DNA of 64,000 nt. Origin: Bryoerythrophyllum caledonicum (lineage: Eukaryota > Streptophyta > Bryopsida > Pottiales > Pottiaceae). Below are positions 48,101-60,810 of this stretch, one piece after another. The number at the start of each line of letters is the position of its first letter. Position 1 is the first letter of the stretch. Under the pieces are notes generated by a model that did not search any database, had not been told where the DNA came from, and saw only the letters and a list, made by a program, of their open reading frames with translations. The translations under genes and the position numbers were made by a program. The stretch lies in contig OZ020524.1 of NCBI GenBank assembly GCA_963971425.1, positions 868,001 to 932,000 on the forward strand, given 5' to 3'.

Positions 48101-51100
48101 GTGCATCAACTTTTGGTCCTCTTATCCTATCCTGCGATTTTTTCGTGAATTTACTTTTGAAGAATTGGAGGTGGGGCCTCCCTCAAGTTTGGATATTGAA
48201 GGCAAGGCTGAAATATGCTTACAACATGCTTCGATTTTGCTTAGTGATGGTCGTGTAAGTTTCGAATTCCAAACTTGTTGTTTATTTGTTGCGATTGGGG
48301 TCCCCATCGTAGTATTCTGAGCTGTGTATTCTTATTTTACATCGGATTTGTTATTCTTTTTTTTACATGTTTCTTTGTAGCATGCATGAATCAGGCCCCT
48401 GTTGGTGTCTGGGCTGGTAAGACTTCGTGTGTTTTTGTTTTTTTCTAGATATGTAGTAGGTTTTACTGGAAATTTAAACTTGTGGTTTTGTATGTTTCAT
48501 GTAGTGGAGTTGTAAGGCACCTGTTATGGAGCTCTTGCTGGGAAATATTATTGCACATGCAAGCTATTGCGCTCAAAGACTGGAGGCTTCACTTTCTACT
48601 GATTTAGAAGCTAATTATCACAATATGCATAAGGTAGTTTATTGTTCCACCCAATTTATCAGGTTTTATGTCTTCTACATCTGTTCAGATTATTTTGTGA
48701 ATTCACTTCTGAATATTGTCTATGAAATGGAATCTGGTGTGATATTAGTGTTAGTCTTGGAAGATATTCTCTGTAAACTTCCATAGCAACTGTAGTTTCA
48801 GGATTGCTTCGCTGCTGTAATTTCTAACTACGTCAGTATCACTAAGTAGTAGCTTGATTAACGCTCCTATCACGAGGTTTACAATAATCCAAAATCTGTG
48901 TGCAAGCTGGGCTCGTCTGGTATTCAGAACTGCGACTTAGTGTACGTGCAACTGCCTGAATCAAAATTTTCTTAACAGGTTTCATGGGAGCCTTGGGTAG
49001 AACCCTGGACTGTGAGGTCTGCTTTGACAGTACACAATGCGGTTGGTGCGTCCAAAAGTCAGGACCGCACACAGGTCACGGTGTCTTCCTCGGCAAAATT
49101 GAATATCAACATCACAGAGTCTTTTGTGCAGGTAGTGTGTTATGTTTGTTTGGTTCATCAAGCTGGACGAATTGTTTTGTGTTATAGTAGTCTGACGATT
49201 TTCTGAATAGTCTTGCTAAGAGGGCATTGACATGTTTTTGGGATTTTGTGTTGTAGGCTGCTTCTCGGGCAATCGAGATGGCTCATGATGCATGGTCAGA
49301 TGACTCCATGGCAAGGGATACAAGGCTGGGTAATTCGAGTCATTATGCACCTTATTGGCTTCAGAATGATACAGGAGTGGCAATTACTTATTGGCTAATA
49401 GGTTCTCGCCATAACCGTGATGATATAGACGACGTGGATGGAGCTTTTGGTGCATGGGGTAATGGGAGTGGTACAGTTGTGGAACCTGGAAAATCAGTAG
49501 CCCTGTACCAACAAGGCAGTGTTGAGGAAGTTTCAAGCAGAAAAAGGAACAGTGGCTTGCTGAGAAGTGCGGAACCTGCGAAAATGTTTGAGGTTTTGTT
49601 GCCGCATCGCATGATTTGCGTCCAGATAGAGGGCACGTCCCGACCCTCACCACCGTTATCGATCGATCTTGTGGGATCTCGATCTTTTGAAGCATCCTTT
49701 TCAGAGAATGAATCTGGAGATGGTCACAACGCAAGCGGGAATAATGCTTCAGGAAACCTTTCGAGGCAGAATTCATTTCAGAAACTTGAGGCAGACAATC
49801 GTGACAAGGGTGATGTGTTCCGCACCCCTGTTGTGTTTGAGGTTACTATGCAGCGGTATAGCAAGTTGGTCCGCCTCTGCTCAACAGTAAGTTATTATCT
49901 ATTTTTGAGATGAATTTGTTAGTAATGCTTGAATATTGCTATCCGCTTTGTAATTTCAGGCCAATGGTCATTTTGGGGAGTGCTTCAAACAGCTGCAATA
50001 TAGTATACTATAAGCAATCTTGATATTCAGAAATCTAATCCTGTCGAACTTGATGTGACAGGTGTTAGTGGTCAACATGATATCGGTGCCTCTGGAAGTT
50101 CGATTTGACATTCCCTTTACGATTTCACCGAAGGTAAAAGTCAAGTAACTAAGCGTTGCTTCAAATGCTTAGTTCAGGTTTCGAAATCCACTGTTCTCAC
50201 AAAAACTTTGAAATGTGTCTTGCTCAGGTTATGGAACCAGTACTTCCAGGTCAAGTGATGCCTCTTCCTGTCCACTTAGCTCAAACTGGGAAGATACGGT
50301 GGCGTCCCTTGGGGAATAATTACGTGTGGAGCGAAGTACAATCCATAAGGCACTTGCTACAATTATCAGAATCCCTGCAAGGGCTTCATCGCCCAGTTCT
50401 TTGTTACCCAAATAGTCGCACCAGTCGCCCATTTCGGTGTTGTCTTTCACTTAGTCATTCCCCTATTGCTGGTGTTGATAGCAGCTTTGGAGAGCTGACA
50501 CAAGATCCTCTGGAAAGGGGAAGAGTTTCAATGGGAAGACCAAAAGAGTTCAAGCTTTGGGACATTACGCTACAAGCTCCACTTGTAGTTAAGAATTGCC
50601 TTCCCTTGCCTGTTTTGATCACCATCGACAGCGGGACGGGTTCCATTGTCAGCCACACAGCTGCTGAGGTATGTCCATCCTACAATTCCTCATTTTTCTT
50701 TGTCGTGCTCTTGTTAGAGAGTCTTCCACAGAGTCAGGATATTGTCAACCTCACCTTTCAGTGAGGCTTGTGAAATCTCATCTCGGTCGAAATTTCACAT
50801 GTGACTTTGTGTTCACGTTGTGCATCTTAATCCCGACTTTGGTCTTGGTGGTGGATTTTGTTAGATTGTAGATCAGAAGAGTTAACCTAAAGCCGTTGTC
50901 ATTAAAGATGGGATTTTAGACAAGTACAGAAAGTAATGCTTTTGGTATGTTCATGTATTAATATATATTTTGTATGCGCAGGGCGACTCCATATTTGTGT
51001 ACGATGTTGACACAGTACACAACCTCACCGTCACTTTTCGGGTTCGTGGGTTTGTAACAAGCAATGCAACCGTTATGCAAGCGGCACAATCCATTACAGA

Positions 51101-54100
51101 ATCTAGTAGGCGGTCAGATAGAGAAGGCCGCGTTAAAGCATTTGAAACTGTGAACTTCTTGCCCGAAATTATGTCTGGTGAGCTTCTTGTATTGCAAGTC
51201 CACCTAATTTATGTTCTTCTCTGGCTGACTTCTTGTGTACCTTGAATTCGTTGGTTGTATATCAACAGGATAAGTTTGTCAATGTCTTTCCCATGTATTA
51301 TTTGTTTTTTTTTCATTCTAGGACGCTTTCTGCTGTAAGTAGCCTCTTCGTCTCCTATTTTAGTTGGTATATAATCATAATGCAAGTATATTCATTGCCG
51401 TTCATTTGAATGGCATACACTTTTTTTTCCAGCTAGCCCTGTGGAATGAGACACCCTATGGTGACATTGCCGACGGGATGTAGAGGGCTCGGGTCACAAG
51501 ACTGACTCCTGTTTTTTGCCTCAAGCCATGTAGCCCTTCGATGTGAATAGATCATTTACACGTAGAATGGTCGAAAAATATGCATTGTCCTACGCACTGA
51601 CATGGCTTGGCATGTGCAGATCCTGTCGTTGCTGCTGAGGTCGAATTTACGATCAATATGACAAGCGGTACTCGCGAAATTTGCATAAGCGTGCCGTTTT
51701 GGCTGTACAATTGCAGTTCTTTCAATTTGGCAGTAATAGACGGCGATGTTGATGCCTTTTCTGGCCGCCAAAAATATCTTCCAAAGGTTCCGACAGAGGG
51801 TACTGATGAAGAGAAACAACAGACAGATATAAGGCCAGGTCTTGCTTGCCTACAGACAGGTGAGCAGCAAGCCGGAGAAGTAAGCTTTGGATGGTTTCCC
51901 AAACGTGGTGTGCGATTAATTTCTCAGCGAGCGACCTCATCATCAAGCAGGAAACTTATCGACTGTAAAGAGTCGACATCTTCGAAAGGTGAAAACCTCG
52001 CCGATAATTGGGGATTACTAGTCCCTCTTATGTATTCTCCAGTGAAAGGAACAGAATCCAGCGAGCACAGGTTTAGGGCAAGAGTTGTGCATCCTGCGCA
52101 CGTGGAAACCCGCAACTCGAATGAGCAGTCATGGTCGCGACCTTTCTCTGTGGATATTCCAGATGGAACTACGACAGTGACAGTTCCCCGTCCTCAAAAC
52201 CAAGGAGCATATGTGTTTTCTGTCATTTGTAATCCTGTACTTGGATCTGGTGCTGGAAAATCAAAAACGGTGACCTTCAGACCAAGGTAGTGTATTCGCT
52301 CATCTCTACAATTTGTCAATCTGGCACTGTTTCAATTTGAGGGAATAGCATCAGGCACATCGGAATATTGAACTGACCTTGAAAGATTTTCACTCTTTTC
52401 TTCCTGTGGCAATGCAGATTCCTACTGGCAAATTCATGCAAAAGAGATCTTTGTGTAAAGCAGCAAGGAACTGATGCATTCGAGCGTCTCCCTGTTGGCC
52501 AACACTGTCATCTGCATTGGACTGACATGACCAAGTATGGTGGCTGATTTTGACCTTGATCAATCTACGTCGTCATTTGGATCTAGCCATGACCATGAAT
52601 TTGGATTTGATCTTTATGCTGCAACCTACGTCTTGGGGATGACAGGGACGCTTTTGTATGAAATTAATGTATGCTCGAATTGATCTTAGTTGTGTAGGGT
52701 TAGTCTCTCTCCGGTATTAACAGTGCTCCTGGTTTGCAGGGCCCTGCTAGTATCAGTGCGCATTAGTGATCATGGATGGGACTGGTCGGGTGGATTTGCT
52801 CCGGACCAATTAGGCGATACTCAAGTGAAGGTGCGGAATCATACATCTGGTGCTACCCAGATGCTCAGGGTGGAAGTTAGCACGATGACGCCATCAGACA
52901 CGAATTCGAATAAGGGTGTTAGTCCAGGAACTGGCAACCTGGGCACATGTCTAATCCTGATCTCCGACGATGAAACAGGATTCATGCCATACCGCATTGA
53001 GAACTTCTCCATGGAGGTGGGTTTGTGAACTTGAGTCACTTCCATTGTCTTCTGTGTGAGTAGACTTCCTAATAATTGACGTAGCTCAATGCTCAATATG
53101 TCTCAACCAGATTTGGTATTTTCCTCATTGCAACTCTGGATCTGTGTCTTATGAATCGTGTTTCATTGGTTGATAAATAGAGAATTCGCTTTCATCAGCA
53201 AAAGTGCGAGAAAATGGAAAACATGTTACACCCATACAGCTCATTCTGCTACGCATGGGATGAGCCCTGCGACCCCCATCGTCTTGTCCTTGAGGTAATT
53301 TGAAGGACGCATCAATCTTATGCGCCGTCCTTGTTTTCGGTGCTGTTATATTTTTGTGATTGCCCAAGTTGTTGGTATATTATTATTTGGATATCGTTTG
53401 TGGTCTATTGGAGACTTTTGTCTAGTCATTCTCGAGCAGCTAGTGCTGCAGCGTTTCACTAGGTTTTTAGTGGCTGTGGGATAATGCACCCCCTTGAAAG
53501 CTGATTTTGAAATTTGTTTTGAAATTATCAATGATCACAGGTTACACTTTACTAAATCTGATTGTCGTTGTGTTGATCCTTCTTTACCATGGAAATTGCT
53601 TTGTTCAATCAGATTCCCGGTGGAGGGCCTCTAGGGGTGTATGGACTGGACGAGGTGAAAGAATATTCTCCGATTATGCTGTTGTCGACTTCGCAGGTAT
53701 GGCGCATGGTCTTTACAGCGTCTTAATAAATACTTTAGAAACATCTTGGATGTGCCTTTGTTTACGCATGTGATTGTGATTTGTTCGTGGAACTGAAAGT
53801 TATGAGTATGTGTGTATTTGCAGAAGCCTGACCGAACATTCATAGTCTCAGTCCGAGCTGAGGGACCGATCAGGGTATTTCCTCTTCTTTTCCTGCCACC
53901 TTCGATCACAATTCACCTTTTCACACATGATCCATGTTCTAATTTTTGTAATTTATGATCGAATGTAAGTGCCATATCGCTGGGTCAAGGAGCATCTCGG
54001 ATGCTAATCAGATTCCATTCTATTTTGTGTACAGGTTCTGAGTATTGCCGATACATCGTTGCACGTGATGAAGAATCCTTCAGAGAGTAGCAGCGTTTTT

Positions 54101-57100
54101 GCTTCGAGTCAACCCTTTGCAACACCCAGTAGTCGCATTTTGGAGTCTACTGTGACAGACACAGAATCTGTGAAGGAGCTCTTGGTGAACTTTTCCCACG
54201 TAGGAGTGTCTCTCATTGACTCTGTCCCACAGGTATAAATATTTTGTTGCGGTGTCCTCTTGATTGTCTGCTTAAACATAATTACCTAGCTCACAGCTTG
54301 ACATCAGCAATATTTCATTGATTACTTTTAGACCAATCACTGCAGGTAGGTTAGTGCTGTTCTCTGTGTTAATAGTACTGCTACGCTATCCTCAATGGTA
54401 TGCTACATCTGTTTTTCTCACCATGCGTTTGTTCTGTAAGTGTAGATCATAATATGAAGTGAAATCATAATTTGCAGGAGATCGTTTTCGCATGTGCGAA
54501 GGGATTACGTTTGCAGCTCACGCAAGGGCAACATCAGCAGGAGGTGAAGCTGGAAATTGCTGTGATCCAAATTGACAATCAGCTCCGTTTTTCGACTTAT
54601 CCGGTCCTGCTATCAAGCACTTACCCCCATGCTAAGCTGGATGAGGTCGACAACAATGCTCGGGTTGGGAAGGAATTGAAGCCTTCTGAGGGCGCTTCCT
54701 TGAGCTTACTAGTTGCAAAATGGCGTCATCCTGCAGGCTCCGTTGACTGCTTCCAGTGTGTCAGTCTTCGGTTGGTTTACATGCCGCCTCCTTTCAAATT
54801 CAACTTTATGGTCTATTTTGAATATTCGTGCTACCGCAATTGGGAGATACATGCAGTGGCCATTTCTTTGTATTGAATCATTTGCATACGTGTTGCTAAT
54901 TCGGCTAACTCAGATAATGCTGACTACAATTAGGGCGTTATAATGACTGTGCTTTCCGTGCTGTTCAGGCTTGTGCCCATGCGATTGGAGGTGGAAGAAC
55001 AGGTTGTTTCAAGCCTGCTCAGTTTCATGGACAAAGCAATGGAGAGTTTTCCAAGCGTGAAAATGGATAAACTAGGTTCAGTTAAGGTTCCAGCATGGTC
55101 ATTACTGCGGTGGAATCGTTTCAACGGTCAAGACCAATTTGCTGGTCGACCTTGGAAATTTGAGGTCGTCCAGGTTTCAACAATTCAAAGCAGAGATGTA
55201 AGTTTTAGAAAAGTGGTTAAACGCTTGGAGGAGTATCAGTGCTGGGCAGCGGCTGCAGCAGTGGAGCCAGTAGGTGGACCTCACCAAAAACTGCCGTTGC
55301 TAGCGAAGGAGAAATCCAAGGCGTACATAGAAATGCTGCATATCAGCCCTATTGAACTGACCGTGAGGTTTGTCCCATATCCATTCATCATAGTGTTGTG
55401 ACACTTTTGGGTCTACTATTGTATTTAAATTCATGGTAGGTCCACAAATAGGTTTGGCCAGGTTTTATTAGACTTGCAAATTGAGTCTACGTATGTCGTT
55501 CATTTATCTGTGAGCTCGGTGCTAAATTTTTGGGTTACTTTTGCTGGGGCTGGTTATTAGCTTCTCAAGCACACCCTGGCTATCCAATCAAGCAGGAGCG
55601 ACTACCAAAAATTCACTACTTTGGATGACCGGAATGATGCTTCAGGTGCTTCTTCATCCAGTGCTCTCACTTTTGTGATTTTGTGCTCTACCGACGGTCA
55701 CATCTTCATTTTCTTCCTTAAAAACATGAGGAATCTCTCATAAAACACTAGTCACCTGGCTGATTTGTTTATCAAGGATGTTTGACTTAAGGTACTGAAG
55801 TGGCATTTCAATGCTGAGTTAAATTGCTTCACTTTTGTGTCCAGGCTTCATATGTTTCTGCACACTGCTAACTCTGGTAGAATGTTTTCGTCATGGGCAG
55901 CACCATGTGATGGCCATTGCTGATGCAGAAGATGCCGTTATGAATTTGCGGCGGTTGACGCTGGCACATCCTTTGGCAAGTTGGGATGCAATACGGGGAA
56001 TGATCACTCGGCATTACACTCGACAGCTTTTACAAGAAATTTATAAGGTAGGGTGTCTAATTGGAAAGTGAGGCCTGTTTTTCCGGAATCCTCTGATTGG
56101 TTCATGCGATCTTATCAATCTTGTATGATGTTTCTGTGAATGGTGTATAAGAACTCCATCGTTCTACTGGTGTAGAATAGAGAACGATGAAGATGGCGTG
56201 TGTGTCACATAGTGAGTTGTGTGATCTTGTGCAGGTAGTTGGATCTGCTGATGTTCTAGGAAACCCAATTCATTTCGTCCGCACTCTAGGTTCAGGCATG
56301 TGGGATTTTGTATCAACGCCGGCAAAAAGTTTGAAGCAGGTACGTTCAATTACAGTCCGCCTCTTCTGGGGAAATGTGACTAATTGTAAAAGCTTGGAGA
56401 CGAGATTATAGGAATTCTAACGTATTGTTCTTGGTCGATAGGCCCTCGTGGGCTAGTCTGTTATTATGGTAGACATTCATCAGTTTTACTAACAAGTCGA
56501 GTTCTTTCTTGCTGACACAGGTTGCTGAGTTCTGTGTTTTTTCTTACGTTGTGTTCTCAGAGTCCAAGGCAGCTTGCAAGAGGACTTGTTCAAGGGACGC
56601 ACAGCCTCTTTAGCAACACAGTTTTCGCATTTAGTAATGCAGCTACTCGAATGAGTAAAGTTGCTCGCAAGGTATTTCTTAACTTTCAACTTATATGCGA
56701 GAGTTGAGATGATAATTGGAAGGAAAACCTAAAAGTGCTGTAATATTTTGTAGCACCTGCATGTGGAGTGACTCCTGTAACTGCATTTGAAATGTACAAT
56801 TTCTCTTTAGCGTGTGGAATTGAGTTTAGTAAGAGAATTTTGGTGGCAGAGTGCAGCATGTTGATAAGGAAGCATCAAATTGATTTTTCCAAAACCCTCA
56901 ATACACTGACTGCTGTATCATTCAGACGGTCACAGCTTTTGCTTTCGATAAAGAGTACGTCGACAAACTGGAACGCCGCGAACATTTGCATGGATTGGAA
57001 GATCTTAGTGTTGTCAATGAGTTTTTGGAGGTGTGTATATTCAGTTTCGTCCTCTCTCGACTTATCCTTTCTGATTTCAACAGTATTTTTGCTGGACCCC

Positions 57101-58188
57101 ATGCAATTTTTCGCTGCTGAGGGATCATGTATGTGTTTGTTTCTGGTAACCAGGGTTTGACAGGGCTACTTCAAGCTCCTGTTAGAGGAGCTGAAAGAGC
57201 TGGCCTTCCCGGAATGCTATCTGGTACTCGTCTAAACTTTTCGTCCCATTTAAAGCATTTCAATCGGTTCCTTACGTTTTTTTGTGTGTCAGGAGAAACT
57301 TACCGTTGGTCGCCTTATGGTTCATACAGGAGCTGCTGTAGGAGCTTTGGGAGTAGTGGCAAGGCCCGTTGCTAGCATCCTCGAGGTGGCCAGCAAGACC
57401 GGCCAAAGCATTGTGAATCGGAGCAGCCCGAAGCAATGGCGGGCCACGCGCATCCGCCTCCCTCGCCATTTGAGAGAGGACTCCCCTCTGCTGCCATACT
57501 CGTGGGAGAGCGCCGTGGGCAGAGCAGTGCTCCTGGAGACCGACGGCGGCTGCTTCCGGAATGAGGTACCATATCAACATCAGAACCCATCTCTTTCCAA
57601 GAACCGAAAGGAAATTATGGCACATTTTACCATCCATGAGAGCATTTAGTTCTGTCTAGTTTAACCTCTGTGGATAGAAACAGAACCGTTCTCTGTGTGT
57701 CCAATAGGGTCAACCTTCCTCTGTTCATTGGCAGCTCCTTGTTGAAAGTTTCTAGTGATTGGAATGATGAACTTGTAGTTGTCCTCATGGGCACCTCACA
57801 GGTTTTGATGCTGTGTCTGCCGCTTGCTCGCGGGAACGAGTTCGTGTTGTTGACACACACGCGCATACTGAAAGTGAGCAGCGTGAAAGTGGACTATTTG
57901 TCCGGATTCAAGTGGCACATGGAGTTGGTGGCGGCGGTGGAGGACATCCTGCACATGGACCAGGTGGAGACGCGGGTGAACGTCCTCCTAGGCCCAGCTA
58001 GGCGGGAGTTCGTCCGGACGCAGCACTACTCGGGGCTGGGCCACAGGGTCATGCATCTCCCAGCGCACGAAACGCTGGAATTTCTCGACGAGAGCGCTCT
58101 GCAGCAGTTCGTTGGCGTTCTGCACTTCCTCGAAGATCGTTTGCACCACAGCCGCTCCACAATTTTGATATCAACTCGGACAATATAA
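35557..58188 (+). CDS. VPS13: VPS13-like bridge lipid-transfer protein
   Basis: Giant chorein-family protein that moves bulk lipids between membranes at contact sites. Fifty exons give about 3566 aa, with phases consistent across all junctions except one non-canonical donor after exon 19. Order: chorein_N (1 to about 110; VVYQVLAGYLGHYVKDMQREQFRIGLWSGEVLLENVDLR, KLRIHVPWKKLGWEPILISLEDV), extended beta-groove repeats, the WEPWVEPW segment near 1924, a VAB/SHR-BD region (about 2360-2800) ending GFMPYRIENFS and YAWDEPCDPHRLVLE, then the ATG2-like C-terminal region (RHYTRQLLQEIYKVVGSADVLGNPIHFVRTLGSG) and a PH-like end. Start: the ATG at 35557 matches the family N-terminus directly and no ATG lies upstream in frame nearby. 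Intron 2 is GC-AG. A G27 tract lies in intron 18. Exon coordinates are in the three part entries. Confidence 0.95.
42295..42515. repeat. Dispersed repeat, copy 2, in VPS13 intron 18, with G27 tract
   Basis: Related to 34205-34400 in the same orientation. It contains a 20-bp tandem duplication (unit ACAGCCTCGTTGGTTCTGCC) and an uninterrupted run of 27 G at 42377-42403 where copy 1 has ordinary sequence. It is intronic and non-coding. The G run is a likely site of length error in the assembly. Confidence 0.65.
42579..50668 (+). other. VPS13: VPS13 part 2: exons 19-32 (residues 688-2353)
   Basis: Exons: 42579-42655, 43099-43201, 43393-43533, 44158-44250, 44402-44548, 44682-44825, 45011-45162, 45376-46835, 46999-48254, 48505-48633, 48979-49131, 49257-49886, 50062-50133, 50228-50668. 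Exon 19 ends in FKCGLNHAIDI, matching the animal/fungal AGLEYAIENHK segment, and its donor reads CTAAGT. Exons 26 and 27 (1460 and 1256 bp) are the two largest and contain acidic Ser-rich linkers. Exon 29 has VSWEPWVEPWTV. Exon 30 carries APYWLQNDTGVAITYWL, the start of the VAB-like repeats. Confidence 0.88.
50982..58188 (+). other. VPS13: VPS13 part 3: exons 33-50 (residues 2354-3566)
   Basis: Exons: 50982-51177, 51620-52286, 52418-52534, 52740-53016, 53181-53294, 53613-53696, 53824-53874, 54035-54232, 54478-54770, 54969-55367, 55561-55645, 55901-56047, 56235-56339, 56561-56671, 56926-57030, 57154-57223, 57330-57565, 57802-58188. Exons 34-37 encode the SHR-BD-like region (SVPFWLYNCSSFNLAV ... 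MPYRIENFS ... YAWDEPCDPHRL). Exons 44-49 encode the ATG2-like C-terminal helices. Exon 50 encodes a PH-like end (LLTHTRILKVSSVKVDYLSGFKWHMEL) and stops with TAA. The acceptor of exon 49 (cag ending 57329) was chosen because the better-looking site at 57293 breaks the phase. Confidence 0.88.
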
Positions 58189-58812
58189 CTTCACTTCTTT
58201 CTCGTTATTAGGATCAGGTACCTGTTTCCTCTCATTCTTTTTTCACAGTTACATCATATTTGGCAGTGAGCACCTCGGTGAGCTTCGGGGTGGCACTTAC
58301 AATTTTGTAGAGACATGCTGTTAGCACATGAAACCATGCTATGATTGATCTGTTCCAAGCCTTTTAATTTTTTGCTGGCCTTTTCCAGCATCCCAAGTAT
58401 CTAATGGCCTTAGTGTACACGTTATGGGTTTGAAACGCTGCTCTTGAGACTCTGCAACTACTCTTGACTTTGATTTTGAAAACTACTCATAATTACACTC
58501 TAACCTCTCTCATGTCGTACTCGTTTGTATGACAAGTTCATCTGAATTTTGTCACAAGGTCCAAGCTTAAAAGTTGGTGAGAGATATTCAGTTACCAAAC
58601 TTATGCAGCACCATCTGAAGGTCTTATCTGCAATGCAGGGTTCCCAAGAGTGATAGCGTTGAGGTTTTATCGTTACACAATTGTCATGGTATCATACTTG
58701 TGAATTCTACTGACTTGCACAGTGGCAAGGAAAGTATGGTATGATTGCTATTATGACACCAATGCAAATGCCATCAGTCACATGAGATATGCATTTTGCA
58801 TGAACGGTTCAT
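58189..58812. other. VPS13 3' UTR and spacer
   Basis: A 620-bp AT-rich stretch after the VPS13 stop codon. No gene or repeat is recognised before the TTAA of copy D. Confidence 0.5.
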
Positions 58813-59763
58813 TTAACTCCTAAGTTACCGTGACAGTTTTACACCAAAAACACTTCAAAATTAACGGATTCTAGTGCAATGAATAAAGAAGGTAACAAAA
58901 ACTTTGATTTTTAGTTCTGACCGTAGGATCTCAATAAAGGCTTATTAAGTGATACCTGTACAAAATTTCATAAACTTTGACCGCACGGATTGAGAGATTA
59001 TAGTGTTTGAAGTCAAGCAAATGGTTCATTTTCTTCCCTGCGTTTAGTGGATCAGCAGCCTTTGACTTCAGTTGGTGTCAAAAAAATTCACTACACAAGA
59101 TCTAAATCCATTACCATCTTGTTAAGCATGATGTTAGCTCCTTACACACCAATTTTTAGAGGTAGACACGGGGTGTAGCATATTCAAAATAAGTGTGCAA
59201 GGAGTGGAGGCTCGAAATTTGTTAATTCACACTTTAATTTTTTTTTAACTTAATATGTTTTTTATTGATAATCCGAATGGTTAATAAGAAGGTTTACATT
59301 ACATATTGTTGTGGAAAAGATAAAAAGTGGAAAATATAAAGATACCTAGGTTTTATGTGGAAAAGAAGAAGTTTTTTTGGTACCTTGCCCGACAATGAGT
59401 GACAATGTGTGAAAATGTTTGACTTGGGTTGGTATGCTATTTTTCACTAAAGACAAGATTTTTTTTGACAATATGAAGGGAAATGATATTACTTGCGAGT
59501 ACTGAAAATCTCACTTTCAATAGAGTGTCCTATCAAAAGTTTTTGGAGCTACCCGAGGTGCCCGCTCTCCCCGTTTAAAATTCAAAACCCTATAACTTTT
59601 TCATCAAATGTCCAATTTAGGAAAAAATTGTTTTCCCACTAAGGTCTTAGTAATGTCTTTCTAAAGTAAAAAATTCAAAGAAGAATGTTGGAAATTGACA
59701 CCATAGGAACCTGACCGATCTTTCAAAAAGCCCATTTTTGACACTTGGTACCTTAGGGGTTAA
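58813..59763. mobile_element. TTAA-flanked non-autonomous element, copy D
   Basis: A 951-bp element starting TTAACTCCTAAGTTACC and ending GGTACCTTAGGGGTTAA. It is the fullest copy of the orientation shared with copy A. Its right 80 bp, reversed, match the left end of copies C and G (ggaaattgacaccataggaacc). It is non-coding and carries the shared internal block TTGGTACCTTGCCCGACAATG at 59380-59396 and nearby. Confidence 0.82.
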
Positions 59764-60140
59764 TTGTTCCGGTTGTACAAAGATTTGGAAGGGAGTGATG
59801 TGATATGTGTGTACCCTGATATTGGAGGCTTGAATTCGGGCCATAACCAGTACAATTTGGGCTGCTTCTTGCATTGCAAGCTCAAAAAATGGCATATCAC
59901 AAAATCGTGGAAGGACTTGTTGCTCCCGTGATAACCGGCCTCCTCCAAGTCGTTACCTATCACAATGGAAAAAAATAGTGGGTGAAACAAGGAAACAAAG
60001 AAGGCATTATGTAATGGTCATGATGTAGTAACAATAACAAACAGTATTATAGTTTTTCGAAAAATAATATTAAAAGGTGAAACAAAGAAGGCACATGTGA
60101 TAGGGTAGCGGTAAATTTCTTGAGTTGTTGAGAAAATTTG
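59764..60140. other. Spacer between copies D and E
   Basis: AT-rich sequence with no recognised gene or repeat end. Confidence 0.4.
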
Positions 60141-60362
60141 TCAACCTCTAAAGGACCAAGGGTTTGTTTGGGGGACAATTTATCACTTTGATTGCATTTA
60201 TCTTTTAATACTTACGGTCATAAATCACAAAAAAATTATCACATCATCTCATATAAGTATGGAAGTCAATTCTATAGTTACATTTTCAAAAAGTTCATCT
60301 AGGCAGGTTTTAATCAATGGAGTAGAGATTCCTCTAAAATGCCTTGGTCCTTGAGGGGTTGA
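60141..60362. mobile_element. Short element with TTAA-family ends, copy E
   Basis: A 222-bp element whose ends TCAACCTCTAAAGGACCAAGG and CCTTGGTCCTTGAGGGGTTGA are inverted repeats closely related to those of the family. The outermost four bases are TCAA/TTGA, complementary rather than directly repeated. The interior is short and different, so it is a MITE-sized derivative. It is non-coding. Confidence 0.7.
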
Positions 60363-60555
60363 AGCCAATGTCGCCAAACCGAATACATGGTGATTCCATT
60401 CAAAGGCCATCTAGTTACTTACGAAACATAATATTATTCAAAAGGAGTTTGAATGATACTTGTAAAATTATTATACACATGATAATGTGTTTGCGCAAAA
60501 TATATGTTGGATGGCTCATGATATGCAGATCCGGATATGAAAAAGGATATTCACA

Positions 60556-60810
60556 TTAACCTCTAGAGGACCAAGTGTCCCTTAGGGTACGATTTTAATT
60601 TTGGCATGTTCCTAAAAAAATAAAAAATAAAAATTCTTTTTGAAAGTTTTTATACCAGCTTTTCTTTGATAAAAGCTTGTTGGAGGTATTTTTATTATTT
60701 ATTTTGGATTCATAATTTGGAAGTTAGTACCACTCAAAGTTAGAAATGGGGACTCCGGGCAGCTCCAAAATTTTGCTAGACGCTTTTATTGACATTGAGA
60801 TTTTTCATAC
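60556..60810. mobile_element. TTAA-family element, copy F, truncated
   Basis: Starts TTAACCTCTAGAGGACCAAG and follows copy B for about 250 bp (gtgtccc, ttttggcatgttcct, ggacatccgggc-like block, ctattgacattgagatttttca), then stops abruptly where copy G begins with its own TTAA. Its remaining two thirds and its right end are not found. Confidence 0.7.

Noticed and set aside
51330-51485. Possible extra VPS13 exon (GRFLL / LALWNETPYGDIADGM)
   Set aside because: Every joining tried gives a stop, while direct splicing of 51177 to 51620 keeps phase and family sequence.
57294-57329. Earlier start of VPS13 exon 49 after the cag ending 57293
   Set aside because: Phase from exon 48 would be wrong and runs into a stop; the acceptor ending 57329 restores GAAVGALGVVARPVASI.
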